Source of the DNA: Halomarina litorea
Lineage (GTDB): Archaea; Halobacteriota; Halobacteria; Halobacteriales; Haloarculaceae
Reading direction: 5' to 3'
DNA: 64,000 nucleotides
Assembly: GCF_024227715.1 (NCBI RefSeq)
Contig: NZ_CP100451.1
Location: forward strand, 95,484 to 159,483
In this document: positions 16,431 to 25,117 of the stretch, piece after piece
Layout of the letters: each line of letters starts with the position of its first letter
Numbering within the stretch: position 1 is the stretch's first letter
Notes under the pieces: model-generated
What the model was told of the DNA's origin: nothing
The model's database searches: none
The model's input: the letters and a program-made list of their open reading frames with translations, nothing else
Program-made: the position numbers and the translations under genes

Positions 16431-17294
16431 ATGTCGAGTACTAACGGTACGAGTGAAGTAGTTTCGGTCGATGAACAGGGCTTCGAACAGACGAACGCAG
16501 GTGCGGTCGACGAGGAGGGCTTCGAAGTCGTCGAGGAGACCCCGGAGTTCCGGGCGAGCGTCGATCAGGAAGTGCAGGCGAAGGTGGACGCCAACCACCC
16601 CGACGGGCGGGTCGAAGACGGCCCGGATCACATGGTCGGGAAGACCCTCGCACAGGAAGAGCGCATCAAGGCGCGAGAGGCAGAGTTGGCGCACATCAGT
16701 CAACAGGCGACGCTGAGCGAGCAGGAGGGACGGGCGGAGCGAACGCGCGAGGTCGTGACCGAGCAATGTGGGCGGGAGGACGAAGCGGAGCCGGACGTGG
16801 CGCCCCAGGCGGTGCTGACAAAGGAGGAACTGGCCGAGGTGAATCGGCAGGCAGCCCGGATCAACGAGCGGGTCGATGGCGGCTGGTCGCGAGCAGTCGT
16901 CGCACAGGAACTGGCCAAGCGGGCCGTTGGTCGAGAGAACCTGACGGAGGCAGTGTTTGAGGTGCTGGACGAGCAGCGAGCAGTCCCAGGGACGGTCGTG
17001 CCGATCGCTGAAGTGCCAGACGTGCCGGTCGGCGAGGTGACCGTCGAGGGCGTCGTGACGGAACTCTGGGCGTCGTCGTCCCCCCGAATCCAGCAAGTGG
17101 GACTGATCGAAGACGAGAGCGGGCGAACGAAGTTCACCGTCTGGGAGCGCTCGAACCAGACCATCGTCCGTGAGGGCGAGACGATCAGGTTCCGGGCGGC
17201 AGCGAAAAACTGGTACCAAGGGCGGTGTTCGCTCGCGCTGACCGGCTGGTCGGCCATCGAGTTCCCCAAGCGCGGGCGGTGGTGGGACCAGTAG
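16431..17294 (+). CDS. RPA-like OB-fold single-stranded DNA-binding protein
   Basis: 287 residues starting at ATG 16431, where the composition changes abruptly from Arg/Ala-rich to acidic. Residues 1-130 are Glu/Gln-rich and helical or disordered. Residues 130-190 are helical (VNRQAARINERVDGGWS). The C-terminal 100 residues form an OB fold: GEVTVEGVVTELW, then VGLIEDESGRTKFTVWE, then VREGETIRFRAAAKNWY. This is the signature of archaeal RPA-type proteins (EVEG...V.D.TG...F..W). It probably coats ssDNA during plasmid replication, repair or transfer. A T-run terminator follows, so the gene is monocistronic. Confidence 0.72.
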   Translation: MSSTNGTSEVVSVDEQGFEQTNAGAVDEEGFEVVEETPEFRASVDQEVQAKVDANHPDGRVEDGPDHMVGKTLAQEERIKAREAELAHISQQATLSEQEGRAERTREVVTEQCGREDEAEPDVAPQAVLTKEELAEVNRQAARINERVDGGWSRAVVAQELAKRAVGRENLTEAVFEVLDEQRAVPGTVVPIAEVPDVPVGEVTVEGVVTELWASSSPRIQQVGLIEDESGRTKFTVWERSNQTIVREGETIRFRAAAKNWYQGRCSLALTGWSAIEFPKRGRWWDQ

Positions 17295-17310
17295 ATGGGG
17301 CGTGGGCGGT

Positions 17311-17320
17311 TCTTTTTTGT
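17311..17320 (+). terminator. T-rich archaeal terminator
   Basis: TCTTTTTTGT begins 17 nt after the RPA-like stop. Archaeal RNA polymerase terminates at such T-runs without needing a hairpin. Confidence 0.55.
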
Positions 17321-17567
17321 TGGGTGCCGGACCGACCCGAACCCCGCCGCCCCACCCTCCGCTCCCGGCCTCCCTCCGGTCGGCCGGCAGCCACAACCGG
17401 AGTCACAGCTTTGGGAGTGGTGTGCCCAGAAACAGGACCGCTGTCGCGACGCAGTCTGTTTATTTGCCCCCTGGAAGGGCGGAGGACGGACGATGGATTT
17501 ACAAACTCATCTCACCGAAGACTGTGAAGCAGACCCGTTCGCTTGAGTCCTGTTCAGCCTATACAGA

Positions 17568-18344
17568 CTAGTCGTCCAGGTCTAGTCCTGCTGTAGGCTT
17601 CTCTTCGCCCGCGAACGTCTCCAGCAAGTACAGCACGCTGAACCCGAGGTTCTCATGGATCCAGTCCTGATTCGAGTAGATGTCCGTGAAGTCGCCGGTC
17701 ACGAAGTGGCTGATACCGATTTCCTCCTTCAGGAACACGGCGTCACAGATCAACGCGATATCCGCGTTGTTCTTCATGTGGATTGGCCACTCCTTCAACC
17801 GCTTCTCGACGTCGGGATACTCGCGGTCCCGCATCGGTTCCAGATAGACACGGGCCTCGATCTGGTCCTTGTGCTTAATTGACCGCTCCATTAAGACGTC
17901 CTTCAGCTTCCGAGCAGCCTCCCGAGCTGTCCGCCGAGTGAGCTCGCCCTCCTTCTCGAAGTACCACTCAAAGTACTTCTGGAGCCGAGGCCGCACCTCC
18001 TTCTCCTCGGACTCCTTCATATCGAACCGCTCGACGTACTCGTCCATCACCGTCTCAATATCGAGCTCGTCGTCACTGTAGGTTTGCAGCATCTTCCCGA
18101 ACTGCCTCAGCTTCAACCGGAGCTTCGCCCGTTTCTCCCCGTACAGGCCTTCGTCCCGGTCTAACCGGATGTCGGCGGAACGCCGACTGTTGTCCCCGGT
18201 ACTGGAGCAGTACTCGTAGACGGCGTTCTTCCCGGTGTAAATCGTGTTGTCGGTGTCGAACAATCGTTTGGCGTCAGGGTACCACCGGTCATTGATGAAG
18301 GTGAGTCCGAGCAGGCAGTTGGTGTCTACGAAGTACCGGGTCAT
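17568..18344 (-). CDS. PIN-domain nuclease with helical insertion (toxin-like)
   Basis: 258 residues. The PIN acidic residues are visible: Asp7 (FVDTNCLL), Glu44 (VYEY), Asp195 (NNADIALI) and Asp218/Asp221 (FVTGDFTD). Between the second and third lies a long, charged helical insertion (about residues 60-185), so the protein is nearly twice the length of a VapC toxin (about 130). It follows the Panacea-like gene in the same direction with an 11-nt gap, the layout of a toxin-antitoxin pair. It ends near the start of a defence block. RNase activity is inferred from the motif, not shown. Confidence 0.7.
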   Translation of the reverse strand: MTRYFVDTNCLLGLTFINDRWYPDAKRLFDTDNTIYTGKNAVYEYCSSTGDNSRRSADIRLDRDEGLYGEKRAKLRLKLRQFGKMLQTYSDDELDIETVMDEYVERFDMKESEEKEVRPRLQKYFEWYFEKEGELTRRTAREAARKLKDVLMERSIKHKDQIEARVYLEPMRDREYPDVEKRLKEWPIHMKNNADIALICDAVFLKEEIGISHFVTGDFTDIYSNQDWIHENLGFSVLYLLETFAGEEKPTAGLDLDD

Positions 18345-18355
18345 GGAGGGGGTGG

Positions 18356-19225
18356 TTAGGGGGCGGGTGAGAGACCGAGGAGGGCGATTGCAACCCCGTC
18401 AGCGGCTTCGGACACTACTTGGTTCTCTTCTAGGTCTGTGTGTAGCCGGGAGCGTTCTCGCTCTATCAGTTCGAGTTCCTTCCGGATATCCTCTTGTCGA
18501 CCTTCAAGGTCCTGCGTGTCTAGTTCCTCGGCGATCTCTTCGGGGGTCAACCCGGTGTTTTCGCGTTGGGCGAGGTCGATGCAGAAGATGGTCCAGAACA
18601 ATTCAGAGACCTTCAGGGCCTTCTGCGGCCGGTACTCTTCGGCATCAAGTTCAGCACTTACGACCGAGTACCAGAGATCTAGGTCCTGCACCAGCCACGG
18701 GTAGTCGTCGACCGGGAAGGTATCGATGATATCGAAGACCGTGTTGATGACTGCTTCCCTGCTGGAGTCTACTTCGGGGTAATCTGGTTTATCGTCGATA
18801 GCGTCACTGAGCTGTTTGTCGAGTCGTCGGTAGTGGCGTTGGACGTCGTAAGGCGCGTCCTCGTACATGTCATCGGTCAACCCCTCCGTATTTTGTTCGT
18901 ATAGACGGTTGAGTGCTCGGGAGAGTGCGAGTCGAGCCTTTGTCTCTTCCTCCCTGGGGAGGCTGACCTGAGAAGCTGAAAGGCTACAACGGACTTCTCG
19001 GCTATCGTCACTCCAGTCTACCGTGACCGGGGATCCACCGGTCTTCGCCATGGTTCCGAACTTGTACCAGAAGTGCTGGATATCCGTGTCCAATCCGACA
19101 TCGTTGAGTTCCTTGTCTGCGAAGTAGAGCAGTTTATAGAAGGTTTTAGGGCGTAACGGGTTCGAGTAGAATCTCTCGTCCAAGAGAAGGGCCGTTACCT
19201 CCCCTACGCTCAGTGTAGAGGTCAT
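18356..19225 (-). CDS. Panacea (DUF4065)-like partner of the PIN protein
   Basis: 289 residues. The N-terminal part (KTFYKLLYFADKEL, then HFWYKFGTMAKTGG) resembles the Panacea/SocA-like fold that forms the antitoxin of many PanAT toxin-antitoxin pairs and is also found in phage-plasmid genes. The rest is helical, with a Glu/Arg-rich coiled coil near the C-terminus (about 245-275). It is first in a two-gene minus-strand operon, divergent from the Argonaute operon with 166 nt between them. The match is by pattern only; an unrelated helical protein is possible. Confidence 0.5.
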   Translation of the reverse strand: MTSTLSVGEVTALLLDERFYSNPLRPKTFYKLLYFADKELNDVGLDTDIQHFWYKFGTMAKTGGSPVTVDWSDDSREVRCSLSASQVSLPREEETKARLALSRALNRLYEQNTEGLTDDMYEDAPYDVQRHYRRLDKQLSDAIDDKPDYPEVDSSREAVINTVFDIIDTFPVDDYPWLVQDLDLWYSVVSAELDAEEYRPQKALKVSELFWTIFCIDLAQRENTGLTPEEIAEELDTQDLEGRQEDIRKELELIERERSRLHTDLEENQVVSEAADGVAIALLGLSPAP

Positions 19226-19391
19226 GCTTATTCGAGGCTAACAGCACCACCTCTAATTACTGTATTGAAAACAGTGAATCTGAATCAGGTACCCCCAATA
19301 CCGTGGCCAGGCATCCAATTCTCGGCCTGAGTCCGGGACCGTTCACTGCGACGAAACGATTTAGGTACTCCATTGTGAGGTTCGGCATAAC

Positions 19392-20780
19392 GTGGCGCTC
19401 ACCAACCTCCTAGGCGAACGCGAGGCCCTCGCTAAAAACTCGGAGATCTACGGTGACAAGGTCCAGGAGTACATGGAGGCGATGGGATATTACATCACGG
19501 AAACATCGCCCACCCATGGCGGGCTTGTCGACCAGAAATACGAACTCCCAGAGATCAGGGGTGACCGAGAGGTCTGGGTCGAGCTCAAGTGGACAAACCA
19601 GCGCCGTCACGGGAAGAAATTCCTCGAGGAAATGGGGAAGTACTTCCTCCACTACATGGACCGGTCTCCTGAGAAACGGTTCGACGTGGCCATCTTCGGG
19701 CGGAACCTCGAGAACTTCAAAGAGTGGCGGAAGATCTTCGACGTCACCAAGCGGACCGACGAGGCAATCCAGGAGTTCTACGACCGGGTCTGCGAGAACG
19801 ACAAACTCTCGGACGACCATCGAAGGAAGATTAAGAGCTATTCGATGGACGATTTCGAGGAGTTCCTGAGTGACACCCACGTCTACCAGGCCGACTACGA
19901 CTCGCTCTTGATGAAGATCGAGGAGTTCGAGAAAGACGACCGATTCAAACCCGACTTCTTCCAGCGCGAAGCCGAACCCTTTACCGACAGGTCAGAGCTG
20001 ACCACCAACCTCGTCGAGATAACAGAGTACCCTGAAACTCTGTACATCGGAGACCAGGTGGAGGGCGCGACACAAGAGGTAGCATTCAAGCTACGCCCAT
20101 TCACGGTACCGACGTGGTTCAAGTCGAACAAGGTGTATAGCCTGTTGCCGCCGGAGGAAATTCCGAGAGCGGTCAAACAGTTCATTGATCCGGACACGGT
20201 CGAGGTGACCGGGTTCCGGTCGTGGGTAGAAGCCGACCAAGGGAACGCCGATATTGGGAAACGGCTGATCCGGGCCGTTGTCCTCTCCAAGGGTGAAGAC
20301 CGTGGCTGCATCGCGATAAACTACCGTAGCGACTACCACCTCTACTTCCCACACGAAGACCCCGAAGCGGAGGTCCGGAAAGAAGAGGGGCGGCAGGTCA
20401 CAAAACACTATGATGAGGCCGAATCACCCTTCTTCCGCCACCACTCACTCCGTATCGGCATCCTCGAATACTCGGGACAGTACTTCCTCACCCTGAAACC
20501 GGCTATCCTGTTCACCACCAACGGGAAAGAAAACCGGATCACCGGGGAACAAGCCAAACCGTTACACGACAGGTTCAGCCCCAGCCGACACGGGAACAAC
20601 CGGAAAACACGGAGCCGGATCAACCACTGGTGGAAAATCCTGGACTACGGCGACCCCAAACAGGACAATCTGGACATCGGGACAGACCCCGTGATGCTCG
20701 AAGTCAACAAAAGGCCGCCCAAAGACACCGACGAACGGGACGGCACCATGCAGAACAAGTGGATAGGAGATTTCCAATGA
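19392..20780 (+). CDS. PD-(D/E)XK nuclease-APAZ protein of a short-Argonaute system
   Basis: 462 residues from GTG 19392, with a TTTAGG box about 30 nt upstream. Residues 15-110 are a restriction-endonuclease-like domain: Asp58 followed by VELKW (Glu64-x-Lys66). The C-terminal 250 residues look like an APAZ domain, the Argonaute-binding domain of short-pAgo partners: FRSWVEAD, then FFRHHSLRIGILEYSGQYFL, then PAILFTTNG. The next gene, overlapping by 4 nt, is a short pAgo. Together they match the published SPARDA class (short pAgo with a DNase), in which guide-directed target recognition activates indiscriminate DNA and RNA cleavage and kills the infected cell. The nuclease family (DREN/DUF4365 or a relative) is inferred. 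Confidence 0.75.
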   Translation: MALTNLLGEREALAKNSEIYGDKVQEYMEAMGYYITETSPTHGGLVDQKYELPEIRGDREVWVELKWTNQRRHGKKFLEEMGKYFLHYMDRSPEKRFDVAIFGRNLENFKEWRKIFDVTKRTDEAIQEFYDRVCENDKLSDDHRRKIKSYSMDDFEEFLSDTHVYQADYDSLLMKIEEFEKDDRFKPDFFQREAEPFTDRSELTTNLVEITEYPETLYIGDQVEGATQEVAFKLRPFTVPTWFKSNKVYSLLPPEEIPRAVKQFIDPDTVEVTGFRSWVEADQGNADIGKRLIRAVVLSKGEDRGCIAINYRSDYHLYFPHEDPEAEVRKEEGRQVTKHYDEAESPFFRHHSLRIGILEYSGQYFLTLKPAILFTTNGKENRITGEQAKPLHDRFSPSRHGNNRKTRSRINHWWKILDYGDPKQDNLDIGTDPVMLEVNKRPPKDTDERDGTMQNKWIGDFQ

Positions 20781-22195
20781 ACGAGTTCACCGCCGAAGTC
20801 CTCGACGAACCCGGCTTGATGTTCGCCGACGGCGAGGAATCCATCGACCCCCGAGTCGGATTGATGAAATACGGACCAAGAACTCCATCCGGCAAATCCG
20901 AACACCAGGTAATCAACATCGGGTACATCGGGTCTGGCCGGTCTCTCGGCGGCCTCGAGAAACTGTTCAAGGACATGGAGCTGGCGATTACCGCCGACGA
21001 GGACAAGTCGAAGCGGTGGAAACCACCGTTCCCCGGCCTCGGCGAACGGTCGCCGCTGAACTTCACGTTCAACACGCAGAAGCGGTGGCGGCAGACGATC
21101 ACTCGAGGCGAGATCCGGGACCTGAAACAGATCCGCAGCCGGAAAGATCGGTTGGAAGAAGCGGTTGAGATCATCAAGATCAACCTTGAAGTCCTGTACG
21201 CCAAGGAAACGCCGCCTGACGTCGTGTTCATCGCGATTCCAGAAGCGATGTGGGACGCATGCACTCCATCCCACCAAGACCATGCCCGGATGCAGTCAGA
21301 GACCAGCGACTTCCACAACCGGATTAAGCTGCTAGGGATGGAAGTCGGGTTGCCGACGCAGCTGATGCAGCCGAAGACCCTCCGCGGTGAGGGCGTCCAG
21401 GACAAGTCCGAGATCGCATGGAACATCGCGGTCGGAACACTGTACAAGGCGCAACGCGGCCATCCTTGGAAACTAACCGAGCTGGAGGACGGAACGTGCT
21501 TCGCCGGGATATCCTTCTACAAAGAGCGAGGCGGAGACCAATCCCGGACACGGACAGCTATGGCCCAAGTCTTCCTGGAGACAGGGGAGAACTTCATCCT
21601 TCGAGGCGACCCCGTCGAAGGAGAGAAGCACGGCCCAGGGAACAACCACCTCGCAGAAGACGACGCCAAGCAACTGGTAAAGAAGATTCTCAGGCACTAC
21701 CGTAGCCACAAAAAGACTGAGCCGCGACGACTGGTGCTTCACAAGCGGTCGGAGTTCTGGGAAGAGGAGCGAGAGGGCTTCATCAAAGGTGCCGGGAACA
21801 TCGAGTTGATGGACTTCGTTACGGTCCGAGAGCGGCACCCAGTCCGGGCCTTGAGTTCCGGGATCTATCCGGCGCTTCGAGGCACGATGGTCTCCGCACC
21901 GAACAACGAGGAGCACTACCTGTACACGAAGGGGTACATCCCGGCCTTGTCGACGTATCCGGCCTCGAACATCCCGGAGCCGATCGTGGTCAAGCCGGAT
22001 CCAGAGGTCAGTGACTCATCGCCACAGAAGCTGTGCCGAGAAATGCTGGCGTTCACGAAACTAGACTGGAACACTTCGGATTTCTGCACGAAGCTTCCGG
22101 TTACAATCGGAATCTCAGATGCCGTTGGGAACATTCTGGCTGAAGCTGAAGCTCAAAACACCAGTCTGGACATCCATTACTACCATTATATGTAG
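20777..22195 (+). CDS. Short prokaryotic Argonaute (MID-PIWI, catalytically inactive)
   Basis: 472 residues from the ATG that overlaps the APAZ gene stop (ATGA). The length is typical of short pAgos, which have only MID and PIWI domains. MID-like features lie at about 140-225 (VVFIAIPEAMWD; KLLGMEVGLPTQLM; IAWNIAVGTLYKAQ). PIWI begins at FAGISFYKE (about 242-250), where the first catalytic Asp of active Argonautes is replaced by Ser246, so it cannot slice. The C-terminus has KLDWNTSDFCTKLPVTIGISDAV, the usual end of PIWI. Expected role: load a short guide and trigger the APAZ-linked nuclease. Archaeal examples of this arrangement are few. Confidence 0.82.
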   Translation: MNEFTAEVLDEPGLMFADGEESIDPRVGLMKYGPRTPSGKSEHQVINIGYIGSGRSLGGLEKLFKDMELAITADEDKSKRWKPPFPGLGERSPLNFTFNTQKRWRQTITRGEIRDLKQIRSRKDRLEEAVEIIKINLEVLYAKETPPDVVFIAIPEAMWDACTPSHQDHARMQSETSDFHNRIKLLGMEVGLPTQLMQPKTLRGEGVQDKSEIAWNIAVGTLYKAQRGHPWKLTELEDGTCFAGISFYKERGGDQSRTRTAMAQVFLETGENFILRGDPVEGEKHGPGNNHLAEDDAKQLVKKILRHYRSHKKTEPRRLVLHKRSEFWEEEREGFIKGAGNIELMDFVTVRERHPVRALSSGIYPALRGTMVSAPNNEEHYLYTKGYIPALSTYPASNIPEPIVVKPDPEVSDSSPQKLCREMLAFTKLDWNTSDFCTKLPVTIGISDAVGNILAEAEAQNTSLDIHYYHYM

Positions 22196-22252
22196 AACAT
22201 CAGCTAGATTGTGCTCTAGTTGACTGGAGTACCGATGCCATCCGTTTCTATC

Positions 22253-22294
22253 GGCCCCTCAATGGGTGAGGGGCCCGCTGTACTGGCGGGTCCC
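22253..22294 (+). promoter_or_regulatory. Overlapping hairpins before the TFB gene
   Basis: GGCCCCTC/GAGGGGCC (22253-22275) and GGGCCCGC/GCGGGTCCC (22271-22294, one bulge) share the bases GGGCC, so only one can form at a time. They sit 18-59 nt before the TFB start and 58 nt after the pAgo stop. They could be a terminator for the pAgo operon or an attenuator-like switch. Confidence 0.5.
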
Positions 22295-22311
22295 TGAATA
22301 CGGTGAGAACG

Positions 22312-23238
22312 ATGGCAACCAGAGACATCTACGAAACTGGCTTCGACGAGGACGTCCGAGTTGAGTCAAGCGCGAACCAATGTCCCGAATGCGACGGCCG
22401 GGTCACCACGAGCGCGGTCGAAACGGTCTGTGAGGACTGTGGGCTAATCATCGACGAACAGCCAATCGACCACGGCCCCGAGTGGCGTGCCTACGACCAA
22501 GAGGAGTGCGAACGCACGGGTGCCCCACTCACGGCAGCACGCCACGACCGGGGCCTGTCGACGGAGATCGGCCGGAACGTCGACGCGAGTGGCAGTGACC
22601 TCTCGGGGCGAAAGCGACGACAGCTGGGTCGACTTCGACGGGAGCACCGACGCGGGAAGTTCCGGTCGACCGCCGAGCGGAATCTCGCACACGGACTGGG
22701 TGAGGTTCGACGCATCGCCGGGGCACTCGGCCTCGCCAAAACGATTCGCGACCAGGCGTGCCAACTCTTCCGGAGCGCGCAGTCAGAGGGACTGCTACCC
22801 GGGCGGTCAATCGAGGCGATGGCCGCGGCGAGTGTCCACGGCGCCTGTCGGTGCAACGGCTGTTCGCGAACACTCGACGACGTCGTGATTCCTGCGCGAG
22901 TCGACGAGACGAGCGTGCGCAGCGCCTACAAGACGCTCAACCGAGAACTCGGTCTTCCGGCGAAGCCCGTGACCCCGAGCGCGTTCGTTCCCCGACTCGC
23001 GTCAGCACTCGACGTTTCGAACGAGGTGCGACACCAGGCGCGACGGCTCGCAGAACAGGTGGAGTCGGCGGGCGTAGTGACGGGCGCCAGTCCCTCCGGC
23101 GTCGCTGCGGCCTGTCTCTACGACGCGCTCCGTGACCACGAACGAGGCGTGACGCAGGCAGCGGTCGCCGAGGCTGCGAACGTCACGGCGGTCACGGTAC
23201 GAATCCACTGGAAGACGCTCCAGGAAGTCGCCCACTGA
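22312..23238 (+). CDS. Transcription initiation factor TFB
   Basis: 308 residues from MATRDIYE (22312), the usual start of haloarchaeal TFBs; an ATG 9 nt earlier also exists. The N-terminal zinc ribbon is complete (CPECDG ... CEDCGLII), followed by the B-finger (WRAY) and two cyclin-like repeats (NLAHGLGEVRRIAGALGL; VPRLASALDVSNEVRHQARR). TFB recruits RNA polymerase to TBP-bound promoters. Haloarchaea encode several; plasmid copies often serve a subset of genes. Linker residues are more Arg-rich than usual. It may direct transcription of the accessory genes here; this is inference. Confidence 0.92.
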   Translation: MATRDIYETGFDEDVRVESSANQCPECDGRVTTSAVETVCEDCGLIIDEQPIDHGPEWRAYDQEECERTGAPLTAARHDRGLSTEIGRNVDASGSDLSGRKRRQLGRLRREHRRGKFRSTAERNLAHGLGEVRRIAGALGLAKTIRDQACQLFRSAQSEGLLPGRSIEAMAAASVHGACRCNGCSRTLDDVVIPARVDETSVRSAYKTLNRELGLPAKPVTPSAFVPRLASALDVSNEVRHQARRLAEQVESAGVVTGASPSGVAAACLYDALRDHERGVTQAAVAEAANVTAVTVRIHWKTLQEVAH

Positions 23239-23333
23239 CCTGCTCAATTAGAGACGGTGCACTCAGTATCAGGGGTGGGAGGGAGGCGAGCGTTTATCCG
23301 TGAAGCTAGGACCAAGGCGTCGTAGAGTAGCCA

Positions 23334-24221
23334 ATGACCGGACGTCACTATGACTTCGAGGAGTTCGCACCGCTGGGTGAAGTGACCGATTGTTCTGATA
23401 CTGACCGTCCCACGAAACGTGGTCGGCAGTCGAGTCGGTCGGCTGCTACTCGTGCGCCCACCGACTATCCAGCGAACATGAGCGATGCAGCGCCCGAGTG
23501 TCGGTCGTGTGGCGCGTCAGTTCCGTCGGGTCAGACGAAATGCCGGTTCTGTCTGTCGAACCACATCGATCCATCGAACAGTCGAGCCTCGTCAACGACG
23601 GAGTGGAGGCTACTCCACGCCGTTCACTTCCTCGTCGAAGCGTCATCGGCCGACAGCGCACTCGCGAAGGGGGCGGCTGCAGCGGAACTCCTTGCCGATG
23701 GAGACGCAGATGCCGTAGTTGGTGACTGCCGACTCGTCGACGCGTTCGACGAACCGCCAGCACTACAACTAACCGACCAGTGGCCCGCCCTCCCCGCAGC
23801 AGTTCGCGTGAGGACAGCACTCGGTGAGCGCGTCCTCGACCATGCTTGTGACCGGACGGTATGGCGTGATTCTGCTCACTCGAGCGCCGCCCGCTCCCAC
23901 GCGACGTATCTCTACGATGAGGGTGGCAGACCGATTCGTGACAAGCGTCGACTCGACGATCGTCTCGAGGAGGCGAGCGACGACTGGCTCGTGCCCGCGA
24001 TCGCGCTTCAGCGAGATGCTGAGGACGTGAACGACCAGCCCAGTGATTACCAGTCGCTGGTGACACGGACGCTCGACTGTCGGGAGTGCGCACGGTCAAC
24101 CGACCACCGATTCTGCAGTATCGAGGAGCTCCCGAACGAGCACTGGAGTGGCCAGCCAGTCTGGGGATGTCAGCGATGCGGGACGCACCGTTACGGCCCA
24201 CATCCAAGCGACGAGCGGTAG
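23334..24221 (+). CDS. Zinc-ribbon plasmid protein with LYDE/LD-RLE domain
   Basis: 295 residues. Two Cys4 clusters: CRSCG ... CRFC near residue 60 and CREC ... CQRCG near the C-terminus. Between them a domain ends with LYDEGGRPIRDKRRLDDRLEEASDDWLVPA. The same ending (LYDEHGNGIR, LDRRLE, WIVPA) occurs in the 163-residue protein at 28277, so they share a domain. It has its own promoter (TTTATC about 40 nt upstream). The function is unknown. Zinc clusters suggest nucleic-acid or protein binding. Confidence 0.65.
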   Translation: MTGRHYDFEEFAPLGEVTDCSDTDRPTKRGRQSSRSAATRAPTDYPANMSDAAPECRSCGASVPSGQTKCRFCLSNHIDPSNSRASSTTEWRLLHAVHFLVEASSADSALAKGAAAAELLADGDADAVVGDCRLVDAFDEPPALQLTDQWPALPAAVRVRTALGERVLDHACDRTVWRDSAHSSAARSHATYLYDEGGRPIRDKRRLDDRLEEASDDWLVPAIALQRDAEDVNDQPSDYQSLVTRTLDCRECARSTDHRFCSIEELPNEHWSGQPVWGCQRCGTHRYGPHPSDER

Positions 24222-24297
24222 CGAGCCGTGGGTGGTCATCGTGTCTAACAAGGTGTTATATGGACGTAGTCGCTACAGGCGCGTATCTGGCGCTGTT

Positions 24298-24525
24298 ATG
24301 TCTCGCAATCCACCGACGCCACTCGGCCCGACCGCTTCGGAGGCCCTCGAAGAACTCAGCGACCCCCTCGAAGATAACGATGGCCTGACGCTAGACGAAG
24401 CGACGCAGATACTCGCTGACGGCGACCTCGATGCTGTCGGAGCACAGGATACGATCGAGCAGCTCCGACTGCGCGGCTACATCTATGAGGTTGAGGGGCA
24501 ACTCTTCTTGACACCGACGCGGTGA
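24298..24525 (+). CDS. Small winged-helix protein
   Basis: 75 residues starting at ATG 24298, with TTATATGG about 40 nt upstream and a short or absent leader. The C-terminal half forms a helix-turn-helix plus wing: LTLDEATQILADGDLDAVGAQDTIEQLRLRGYIYEVE, then QLFLTPTR. The end of this protein is repeated in the broken copy at 27268-27360. Likely a small DNA-binding regulator of the plasmid; target unknown. Confidence 0.6.
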   Translation: MSRNPPTPLGPTASEALEELSDPLEDNDGLTLDEATQILADGDLDAVGAQDTIEQLRLRGYIYEVEGQLFLTPTR

Positions 24526-24740
24526 GCCGCCTCCGGTGCTTCTGTAAGGAGCCTCGTCGCAGAGCGCTTCGTGACGTGGGTGAGCGCTTCAACCCGTTTA
24601 CGGTGCTTCTGTAAGCCTGATTCATAGTTGTGGATTAGTGGTCCACTCGTCAGTTCTGCTGGTAGGCGCCGTCTGCGTGTCTTTCAGTCATCGGTGGTTC
24701 CCACACAGTAGTTCTCCGTCTGTTTGTTCCCATACCGGTG

Positions 24741-24980
24741 TTACTCGGTGGTGCCGCCGAGCAGTCGGTCGCGTTCGGCCTTCGGAACCATCGTCCGTTC
24801 CTCTCCGCACATTTCGCATTTCCGGGTTATCACGCGTCGGATGTCGCCGACGACGGCTGTTTCGAACGTAAACCACTCGTGGTCAGGAAATTCGTTATCG
24901 CCGGGGCATTTCGCATTGTTCGGTATCCCCTCGTGTTCGGAGGGGTCGAGCGTCAGCGGTCGGTTGGGGTACTTCGCCAT
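24741..24980 (-). CDS. Small Cys-pair (zinc-binding) protein
   Basis: 79 residues. CPGD near residue 25 and CEMCGEERTMVP near residue 56 give three or more metal ligands with several His, and DHEWFTFETAVVGDIRRVITRKCEMCG reads like a beta-rich zinc ribbon. A TATA-like sequence (CATATCGATA, near 25005) lies about 27 nt upstream, fitting a leaderless start at 24980. No partner genes share its strand. The function is unknown. Confidence 0.55.
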   Translation of the reverse strand: MAKYPNRPLTLDPSEHEGIPNNAKCPGDNEFPDHEWFTFETAVVGDIRRVITRKCEMCGEERTMVPKAERDRLLGGTTE

Positions 24981-25117
24981 ACCCGTCGTACCGTCGGGGT
25001 ATCGATATGTCTTTCCGACGATTCCATTCGGGTTAATGGAACTCGCGTTCTGTTCGCGCGCTGTGCGTCACTACATATTGATGAAACTGTCATCCCCAAG
25101 TACTCCGAGCGTCAGGT

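Noticed and set aside
16065..17396. 443-codon open frame on the minus strand
   Set aside because: It mirrors the RPA-like gene and GC-rich leader; the translation is Arg/Pro/His-rich, unlike haloarchaeal proteins.
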